DNA of 14,973 nucleotides from contig DFJV01000025.1 of NCBI GenBank assembly GCA_002373205.1, positions 1 through 14,973 on the forward strand. The letters run 5' to 3'. This DNA comes from Treponema sp. UBA3662. GTDB lineage: Bacteria > Spirochaetota > Spirochaetia > Treponematales > Treponemataceae. Shown in pieces: positions 6,633 through 12,490 of this stretch. Both the position numbers and the translations under genes were made by a program. Numbering within the stretch: position 1 is the first letter of the stretch; every line of letters begins with the position of its first letter. Below the pieces are notes generated by a model. It had not been told where the DNA came from. It did no database searches and saw only the letters and a program-made list of their open reading frames with translations.

Positions 6633-8012
6633 TTATTTTTCTTTTACAAGGGCAATCATGGATTTTGCTGTTTCCAAAAAATCTGCTTCCGTTGAGTCGG
6701 GGAATTCTTTGTAAAGGTAATCCAGCTTGGCTTCCAGGTCTTTGAAACTTGCAGATGGCACTTCTGATGAAAATATTATTTCGCAATAGCCTTTTTCGCG
6801 TTCTTGCTTTGCTATTCTGTTAAAGATTTGGCGCGCGCATTTTACAAAAGGAATTTTGCTTATTTTGGTGAACTGCTCTTTTGTTAGGATAGGAAGCTTT
6901 AGGTTAAGGGTTGGCAAAAGGTTTTTTGTTTCCAGGGTAAAAGTCTTCTTTAAAAATTCTGCTGATGCAATTTGGTAAAGCAGCTTGGGAAGGCTTGTTC
7001 CAAGGCTTATGGCGTAGGTTTCGCTCATGCCGGAAAGGCGGGGGTTTATTTCTATAATACGCCAGCCCTCTTTTGTAAAGACAAGGTCTACCTGTGCAAT
7101 TCCGCGCAGTTGCATTTTTTCTGCAAGGGTTAAGAGCATTTGGTTCAATTCATCAAGGCGGAAAGAGGGCGATGTTACCGGCCCTAATTTGATGCACTGT
7201 TTTGGGCTTGTGATTCCGTATTTGTTTACGCTGAACATAAAAGGCGGCATTACAATGTAATTTCCGGGAAAGCCATAAATTTCCGTTCCAAACTGGATGC
7301 CCTGCATGAATTCTTCTACGATTCTGTCTGTGGATGAACGCCCAGAGTTCAGATAGGCAAGGGCTTGCTTGTAGCTTACCGCAACTTCCATTGAATAAGA
7401 GCTAAGCCCAACTGTATCTTTTATGATGACAGGAAAATTCATTTTGCTTATCTTGGAAAGGCTGTAGTTTTTGTAGACGTTGCTTTTTATTTCCTTGTGG
7501 GGACGTTCGCACCAATATTCCAAGTGGTTTATGTAAACGGCTTTGGGAACAAAAAATCCGTTTTGTTCAAGAAAAAGATGTGTCCGTACCTTGTCAAAAC
7601 AGATGAATGTTGATTCTGCCGGGTGGCAAAAGGTTTTTATGCCTTCTTCTTCAAGTTTTTCTGCAATCATTGCGTCGCTGACGGGGAGCCAGTCAAAGGG
7701 GGTAATCCAGAAGCTTGCGGCTATGCAGATGTCCGGCTTAAAGGCTAACACTTGCTCTGCAAATTCTTCCTGGCTTGTTTGCGCAAGAATTTTTTGGCAA
7801 AGGTTGGGACAAAGGCTTTGTTCAATTCCAATGTAGTCTGGCTTTGTGTCTACAAGAAAAGGGGAGGGCAGCTGCGTTACGATAAAAAAATTGTGTTCTG
7901 GATGAAGGGAGGCAAGCTCTATCCATTCTTCTGCCATTTGCGGAGAGCGCAGGCGTTCTATGTTCTGAGAGTCGTATTCATTTGAAGAAGATGCGTAGAA
8001 TAATACGTTCAC
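6633..8012 (-). CDS. ATP-grasp ligase domain protein
   Basis: This 459-residue protein starts at GTG (8012-8010), one base after the lipase stop, and runs to TAA at 6635-6633. The start fits a first Rossmann-type strand (NVLFYASSS). The N-terminal part (about 1-130) is a pre-ATP-grasp region, and about 135-340 is the ATP-grasp fold. Visible landmarks are the ATP-binding Lys198 in FPVIIKDT, hinge acids 233-234 in IVEEFM, and the Mg-ligand set Asp309 (QVDLVF), Glu321 and Asn323 (EINPR), followed by LSGMSETYAISLG. All key residues are present, so it should be an active ligase joining a carboxylate (via acyl-phosphate) to an amine or thiol. Substrate is unknown; the D-Ala-D-Ala ligase, carbamoyl-phosphate synthase and PylC-like branches are all possible. 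The C-terminal 120 residues are a separate region of unknown role. Confidence 0.85.
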   Translation of the reverse strand: MNVLFYASSSNEYDSQNIERLRSPQMAEEWIELASLHPEHNFFIVTQLPSPFLVDTKPDYIGIEQSLCPNLCQKILAQTSQEEFAEQVLAFKPDICIAASFWITPFDWLPVSDAMIAEKLEEEGIKTFCHPAESTFICFDKVRTHLFLEQNGFFVPKAVYINHLEYWCERPHKEIKSNVYKNYSLSKISKMNFPVIIKDTVGLSSYSMEVAVSYKQALAYLNSGRSSTDRIVEEFMQGIQFGTEIYGFPGNYIVMPPFMFSVNKYGITSPKQCIKLGPVTSPSFRLDELNQMLLTLAEKMQLRGIAQVDLVFTKEGWRIIEINPRLSGMSETYAISLGTSLPKLLYQIASAEFLKKTFTLETKNLLPTLNLKLPILTKEQFTKISKIPFVKCARQIFNRIAKQEREKGYCEIIFSSEVPSASFKDLEAKLDYLYKEFPDSTEADFLETAKSMIALVKEK

Positions 8013-8013
8013 T

Positions 8014-10158
8014 TTAGAACCTGACTCCTGCCTGGATTGTGGGATAGATTTTTACGGGTATTCCCAAGTTTAGTCCGGGAATGGTATTTCTTTTGATGTT
8101 GCTTTCAAAGGCACCATCGTTAAAGTTTTCTATATTGAATTCAAAAACACCTGAAAGGAAAAGCTGCTTGTTGCTTCGGGGGCGGAAGATTGTGCTAAAG
8201 CGCAGGGCCGGCACAAGATTCAGGTTTCTGGCCGAATCTTCCGGTGAAAGGACATATACAAATTTTGTAAAGATTTCTGCGTCACAATAAAAGCGCGAGT
8301 ATATTTTCTTTTGTGAACCAAAGCCTGTCCAGAGTACAAGGTAGTCTCCAAAGCGGTGGATGTTAAAGTCGCTAAGGAAGGTTCCAAAGATTTGTTGGGT
8401 TCCGATTCTTGCGCCAAGGGTTATGCGGTTGTCTAAGTCCCAAGAAATTTCCGGGTGGAAAGAAAATTTTTTGTCCGGACGTAAGCCGTATTTTTCCTGA
8501 GTTGCAAGAGCAGCCCCAGAGGTAAACTCTCGTACGGCAAGGGGAAAATCCTGAGACATGCTTTTTTCTCTTGAAAATTCGTAGAGATTGTTTTCCCTTG
8601 TGTAGAATTCCCTTTTTTTGCTGCAACCCAAATAAATGCCATCCGGGGAATATTCTTCCACTTCAATATAGAATGAAGACTTTAAAAGGCTGTCTGAGCT
8701 GACAAGAATTTTATAGTTTGCGTTTTTTGGAAAACCAATAAAACTTGTGTTTATGGATTTTGAAAATGCAATTATAGGAAACTTTATAGAAGAAAAAATC
8801 ACTTTTGAATTTTCAATCTTTAGTACAACCTCGTCTTTTTCGTTCAGTACTGAACAGTTTACATGGCCCTGAAGTCTTACAAGCTCGCAGTTCATCTTGG
8901 AGTAAACTTCTTCTTCGTCAAGGGCAAGGAGCCAGCAAAGGTATGTTTCCATGGTGTGCATGTGTATGCTGGACAAGAGGGCCTTTTTTTCCAGCTTGTC
9001 ATCTGATTTGATTATTTTATCCATAGTGGACAGGACGTTTGCAACCTTATCCTTAGGAGTTTTTCCTGAAAAGACCTGGTATTTTATAAACCTTTCGGCA
9101 GAATTGTGGGGGTGCAAAAAGCCATCGTAGAATTTACCCATTTCCGGGTAAGCGGAAGTGAGGAATTTTGTAATCAGTATGGGAATGAAGGGGCCTGTTT
9201 TAAAAGGAGAATAGTCTTCCCCGTAAAATTTGTGGAAATAAGAATTCATCTTGGGAAGATATTCTTTTCTATAAATTTCATAATTTGTGTTCCAGGCGTT
9301 TGCAAGGGTAAGGATGTTGCCGTATTTTTGAAAGGTCCAGAGTCTTCTGTTGGGTGGCATGGTTGGAACTACGTCTTCTGCGTTTACAATGTTCCAGATG
9401 AATTTGTACTGGCTTAGGTTGCCAACTTTTTTTGGGGTAACGTTTGGGGCTGCAAAGGTGTATGCATAGATGTTTTCTGCCAAGAATTTTTTGCTGTCTG
9501 CAAGATAAACAGAACAAAGGTTTGCTACGGAGGCACCGCGGCTGTGTCCTGTTATTAGGATGAATGAATTTTTTGTGTTGATATTGTGCTTTTTTATGTA
9601 TTCATCCAGGTATAAAAGGATTTGTTTTGTTGCAATGGAAAAGCCTTCGTGAATTTCCTGAGATTCTTTGTGGGAATTGTTTATGTTCAGGTTGGAAATC
9701 CATTCTTCCGGGCCAAGGGGAGTTCCGCGTATTATAAGGAAAACAAGTGTCTTTGGCCCTTGTGCGCTGCTGATAGTTTTTGACGCTATGCTAAATGCGC
9801 ATTGGTTTATGCCGTATTTCTTATCGTTGTAGTCAACATTGTATTTTAGGAAAATGTCGCTGTCCTGCACGCCCAATGTTTTGTATGTTTTGTAAAGGGG
9901 ATTGTCTTTTTTGGCAAGGACGTCAACATAGGCGTTGTCGGAAAAAACGGCCGCCATTCGGGCAATGGAGTGGTTGTAGAAGAATGCGCTCTTTTTGCCA
10001 AAAGCTGCTTCGTCCCAGTCCAGGGAAATGTCTGCTGTATACGGCACAAGACCGGGAATTCCTGTTACGGGCAGGGAGACAGTCTTAGCAAAAGAAGTTT
10101 TTGCTGATGAGAGTAAAATAAATAATGACAGGCAGGCGGAAAAATACTTTTTATTCAT
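8014..10158 (-). CDS. Secreted class 3 lipase with barrel-like C-terminal domain
   Basis: The product is 714 residues. Residues 1-24 are a signal peptide (cleavage after TSFA). About 60-400 is a class 3 lipase alpha/beta-hydrolase: the oxyanion motif IIRGT (142-146) followed by EEWISNL, nucleophile Ser206 in GHSRG (204-208), probable Asp262 in NAEDVVP, and probable His399 or His401 before METYL. Residues about 425-525 are a beta-rich middle region. From about 555 to the end the sequence alternates in amphipathic strands (ISWDLDNRITLGARIG, LVPALRFSTIFRP, QLFLSGVFEFNIENF) and finishes with IQAGVRF, ending on Phe as outer-membrane barrels do. The expected activity is hydrolysis of acylglycerol or phospholipid esters, with the enzyme held at the outer membrane. 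The barrel is inferred. The start overlaps the thioesterase stop (ATGA), so expression is coupled. Confidence 0.85.
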   Translation of the reverse strand: MNKKYFSACLSLFILLSSAKTSFAKTVSLPVTGIPGLVPYTADISLDWDEAAFGKKSAFFYNHSIARMAAVFSDNAYVDVLAKKDNPLYKTYKTLGVQDSDIFLKYNVDYNDKKYGINQCAFSIASKTISSAQGPKTLVFLIIRGTPLGPEEWISNLNINNSHKESQEIHEGFSIATKQILLYLDEYIKKHNINTKNSFILITGHSRGASVANLCSVYLADSKKFLAENIYAYTFAAPNVTPKKVGNLSQYKFIWNIVNAEDVVPTMPPNRRLWTFQKYGNILTLANAWNTNYEIYRKEYLPKMNSYFHKFYGEDYSPFKTGPFIPILITKFLTSAYPEMGKFYDGFLHPHNSAERFIKYQVFSGKTPKDKVANVLSTMDKIIKSDDKLEKKALLSSIHMHTMETYLCWLLALDEEEVYSKMNCELVRLQGHVNCSVLNEKDEVVLKIENSKVIFSSIKFPIIAFSKSINTSFIGFPKNANYKILVSSDSLLKSSFYIEVEEYSPDGIYLGCSKKREFYTRENNLYEFSREKSMSQDFPLAVREFTSGAALATQEKYGLRPDKKFSFHPEISWDLDNRITLGARIGTQQIFGTFLSDFNIHRFGDYLVLWTGFGSQKKIYSRFYCDAEIFTKFVYVLSPEDSARNLNLVPALRFSTIFRPRSNKQLFLSGVFEFNIENFNDGAFESNIKRNTIPGLNLGIPVKIYPTIQAGVRF

Positions 10159-10577
10159 TTTTGAATTTCATGGCTTTTCATTATTGAATAGAATTCCGGG
10201 TATTCCTTTTCCATAAAAATTGGTTTGCCGTTGGTGTGCATAAAGCAGTGGGCGCTTGTTCCTATTGCGCACAGTTCTCCTGTAGCGGCATTGCGCATTT
10301 CGTATTCAATCCAAAGCTTAAGACCCTTGAATTCTTTTACCTTTACCGCAATTTGTATTTTATCGCTGAAGGTGGTGCTTTTTTTGTACTGGCAGTTTAC
10401 TTCAAGGACGGGCGAAACAATTCCCATTGCCTCCATCTTTTCAAAGCCCCAGCCAATCTGATCAAGAAAATCCACGCGGGCTTCTTCCATCCATCTGATG
10501 TAGTTTGAGTGATGGCTGATTGCCATTTTGTCTGTTTCGTAGTAATGCACGGTGTGCATGTAGTTTTTTATTTCCAT
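10155..10577 (-). CDS. Acyl-CoA thioesterase, 4HBT/YbgC-like hot-dog fold
   Basis: The ORF could be extended to 10766, but the ATG at 10577-10575 is the likely start. AGGAAA lies about eight bases upstream, a TTAACA-17-TATAAT promoter lies just before it, and upstream residues do not resemble the family. This gives 140 residues, the normal length. The start VHYYETDKMAISHHSNYIRWMEEARVDFL matches the hot-dog signature, with Asp16 in the position of the catalytic Asp of 4-hydroxybenzoyl-CoA thioesterase and the His-His-x-Asn-Tyr helix start. Expected activity is hydrolysis of acyl-CoA or acyl-ACP thioesters in the cytoplasm; substrate length cannot be read from sequence. It is the first gene of the minus-strand operon and overlaps the lipase by four bases. 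Assignment to the family is firm, while YbgC orthology is not claimed. Confidence 0.87.
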   Translation of the reverse strand: MEIKNYMHTVHYYETDKMAISHHSNYIRWMEEARVDFLDQIGWGFEKMEAMGIVSPVLEVNCQYKKSTTFSDKIQIAVKVKEFKGLKLWIEYEMRNAATGELCAIGTSAHCFMHTNGKPIFMEKEYPEFYSIMKSHEIQK

Positions 10578-10595
10578 GACTTTTTTCCTGCGGTG

Positions 10596-10624
10596 ATTAT
10601 AGCAGATTTTGGCGGTTATGTTAA
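10596..10624 (-). promoter_or_regulatory. Sigma70-type promoter of the thioesterase-lipase-ATP-grasp operon
   Basis: On the minus strand TTAACA (10624-10619) is followed after 17 bp by TATAAT (10601-10596). Transcription would start near 10589, leaving a leader of about 12 bases with the AGGAAA ribosome-binding site. It lies back to back with the plus-strand promoter at 10648-10676; the two elements are 23 bp apart. Confidence 0.75.
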
Positions 10625-10647
10625 GGGAAGGGGGAAAGCTTAAGCAA

Positions 10648-10676
10648 TGGACAAAAGGTATTCTTTTTTGTATAAT
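10648..10676 (+). promoter_or_regulatory. Sigma70-type promoter of the leader ORF and mgtE
   Basis: TGGACA (10648-10653; five of six matches to TTGACA) is followed after 17 bp by a perfect TATAAT (10671-10676). The transcript would begin near 10683, giving a leader of about 155 bases ahead of mgtE. I see no match to the M-box magnesium riboswitch, although that needs a covariance-model search. Confidence 0.72.
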
Positions 10677-10707
10677 CTGGCAAAATAAAAATAGACAGGG
10701 GGAAGCT

Positions 10708-10794
10708 ATGGGCGATGACAGTAATTCCGGCTCGCATAGAAACGGAGAGGCTGGGACGCACGGCATGGCTTTTTCCGCAATCTTTCCGCTTTAA
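10708..10794 (+). CDS. 28-codon leader ORF upstream of mgtE
   Basis: An ATG at 10708 follows AGGGGGA at 10697-10703, one of the strongest ribosome-binding sites in the window, about 25 bases after the predicted transcription start. The 28-residue product (beginning MGDDSNSGSHRNGEAG, ending FSAIFPL) is hydrophilic and then mildly hydrophobic, with no recognised family. Its frame is the same as that of mgtE: after TAA at 10792-10794 there are 14 further sense codons before the mgtE ATG. It could be a regulatory leader peptide, a small protein, or the remains of an N-terminal extension cut by one stop codon. The strong site and promoter support translation; function is unknown. Confidence 0.45.
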   Translation: MGDDSNSGSHRNGEAGTHGMAFSAIFPL

Positions 10795-10836
10795 TGCAAG
10801 CCACTTTTACAGTTCTCATTTCTCATACAAAATGGA

Positions 10837-12210
10837 ATGACAGAGTTCAATGTAAAAATCGAGGAGATGGTTCAGCGTCTTCTTGAAGAAAAAAAGTATT
10901 CAACTATAAAGGATATTGTTTCCACAATGGCGGCGGGCGATCTTGCGGCTCTTTTTGAGCGCGTGGACGAAAAGCAGATTCCGCTTTTGTTCCGCCTGAT
11001 TGCAAAGGACAAGGCTGCTGACGTTTTTGTGGAGATGGACAGCGACTTCCAGGAGATGTTGATCCGGGGCTTTTCCGATTCAGAACTTAAGGATATTGTT
11101 AACGACCTGTATGCCAACGATGCGGCAGACTTGGTTGACGAGATGCCTGCTATTGTTGTTGACAGAATACTCAAGCAGGTTTCCCCCGAAATGCGCAACG
11201 AGATAAACCAACTTTTGCAGTACCCAGAGAATTCTGCCGGTTCAATTATGTCTACGGAATATGTTTCGCTAAGGCTGGGCTCTACTGTGGGCGAGGCAAT
11301 TGCGCAAATTCGAAAGACTGGTTTTGACAACAAGTCCTTTTACACTTGCTATGTTACGCAGAACAAGAAACTCTTGGGCCGGCTTTCCGTAAAGGATTTG
11401 CTTTTGGCCAAGGATGATTCCATAAAGATAGACAGTCTTATGAAGGACAACGTAATTACGGTGAGGACGCACGAGGACAAGGAGCAGGTGGCAAAGCTTC
11501 TTTCCAAATATAACTTCTATGCGCTGCCTGTTGTAGATGGGGATGGGCGTATGGTGGGAATTATTTCCTTTGATGACGCTCTTGAAGTTATGGAAGACGA
11601 GGCAACTGAAGACATTGAAATAATGGGTGGTATGTCTCCGTCGGAAAAGACCTACCTTCGCTCAACACCGCTCGATCTCTTCCGCCACAGGATTGTTTGG
11701 CTTATGCTGCTTATGGTGAGCGCAACTTTTACTGGTATGATTATAACCGGTTTTGAAAGCGCACTGGCAGTTCAGGTGGCGCTTACGGCATTTATTCCCA
11801 TGCTTATGGATACTGGCGGAAACTCCGGTTCCCAGTCTTCTGTTACGATAATACGCGCACTTTCGCTGGAAGAAGTTGGCTTTAGGGATTTGCCAAAAGT
11901 CTTGTGGAAGGAAATCCAGACGGCAGTATTGTGCGGCCTTGTTCTTTCCCTTGTCTGCTTTGCAAAGATTATGCTGGTTGACCATTTGCTTTTGAAAAAT
12001 GACGGCGTGACTTTTTGGGTTGCTCTTGTTGTCTGTTCTACGATGGCGGCTACGGTTCTTGTTGCAAAGATAATCGGCTGTTCCCTTCCTCTGTTGGCAA
12101 AGAAGCTTCGCTTTGACCCAGCGGTTATGGCAAGCCCTTTCATTACAACGATTGTAGATGCCACGAGTCTTTTGGTTTACTTTGGGATTGCCCGGGCACT
12201 TTTGTTTTAA
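10837..12210 (+). CDS. mgtE: Magnesium transporter MgtE
   Basis: This 457-residue protein has the full MgtE layout: an acidic N-domain (about 5-130), two CBS domains (about 137-200 and 201-255; SAGSIMSTEYVSL, LMKDNVITV), a connecting helix, and a five-helix membrane domain (about 285-455). Family signatures are PMLMDTGGNSGSQSS (321-335) and FDPAVMASPFITTIVDATSLLVYF (426-449). Asp441 corresponds to the pore Asp that binds magnesium. The family works as a dimeric inner-membrane Mg2+ channel gated by Mg2+ bound to the N and CBS domains. The start at 10837 has no Shine-Dalgarno sequence; a two-codon ATG-GAA-TGA at 10832 overlaps it. An alternative ATG at 10867 abuts GGAG with no spacing and would trim ten residues. 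Translation may therefore depend on the upstream 28-codon ORF. Confidence 0.95.
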   Translation: MTEFNVKIEEMVQRLLEEKKYSTIKDIVSTMAAGDLAALFERVDEKQIPLLFRLIAKDKAADVFVEMDSDFQEMLIRGFSDSELKDIVNDLYANDAADLVDEMPAIVVDRILKQVSPEMRNEINQLLQYPENSAGSIMSTEYVSLRLGSTVGEAIAQIRKTGFDNKSFYTCYVTQNKKLLGRLSVKDLLLAKDDSIKIDSLMKDNVITVRTHEDKEQVAKLLSKYNFYALPVVDGDGRMVGIISFDDALEVMEDEATEDIEIMGGMSPSEKTYLRSTPLDLFRHRIVWLMLLMVSATFTGMIITGFESALAVQVALTAFIPMLMDTGGNSGSQSSVTIIRALSLEEVGFRDLPKVLWKEIQTAVLCGLVLSLVCFAKIMLVDHLLLKNDGVTFWVALVVCSTMAATVLVAKIIGCSLPLLAKKLRFDPAVMASPFITTIVDATSLLVYFGIARALLF

Positions 12211-12433
12211 CAGCTTCTGGAAAACTCTTGGCAGCAAAGCCTTTGTTCCGTACAGCAGGTAAAAGCACGGCAGGGATTGGAGGAGGCCGAAGGCGCCTGG
12301 CGCAAGACAGGCCGCGCGCGGTTAGCGAGCAACGGGTTGCAAGCAACCACTACCGGAAAGCCCCTTGCAAAAAAAATTGCCGCAAAAAATAAGTAAAAAG
12401 GCAGAATTTTAGATTTCTAAACCCCTGTATCTG
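12211..12433. other. Non-coding spacer with GC-rich palindromic segment
   Basis: No convincing gene is present between mgtE and the ppdK promoter. About 12280-12365 is distinctly GC-rich against A/T-rich flanks and packed with short inverted repeats. These are the palindrome AGGCGCCT (12291-12298), GCGCC-T-GGCGC (12293-12303), the ten-base palindrome CCGCGCGCGG (12312-12321), GCAAC-GG-GTTGC (12329-12340) and GGTTGC-AA-GCAACC (12335-12348). The last two share 12335-12340 and cannot form together. It may be a dispersed intergenic repeat or part of a structured 3' end. No T-run terminator for mgtE was found in it. Confidence 0.5.
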
Positions 12434-12462
12434 TTGACGGTAAAATGAAATGACGCTATACT
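12434..12462 (+). promoter_or_regulatory. Sigma70-type promoter of ppdK
   Basis: TTGACG (12434-12439) is followed after 17 bp by TATACT (12457-12462). The start point would lie near 12469, giving a short leader of about 22 bases that contains GGAGG at 12482-12486 just before the ATG. Confidence 0.78.
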
Positions 12463-12490
12463 TGTTTTTACATATATATATGGAGGACAT

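Noticed and set aside
10578..10766. 63-codon N-terminal extension of the thioesterase
   Set aside because: It crosses the operon's promoter, has no family resemblance, and the shorter start has a good ribosome-binding site and normal family length.
10683..10836. M-box type magnesium riboswitch ahead of mgtE
   Set aside because: I could not find the conserved M-box segments by eye, and the leader holds a translated-looking ORF instead. A covariance search would be needed to exclude it fully.
11662..12237. 191-codon minus-strand ORF
   Set aside because: It is antisense to the conserved membrane domain of mgtE, and its residues are basic and unstructured-looking as expected for a shadow frame.
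12143..12346. 67-codon minus-strand ORF over the GC-rich spacer
   Set aside because: It runs into the end of mgtE and has no recognisable start signal or domain; the GC-rich composition explains the lack of stops.
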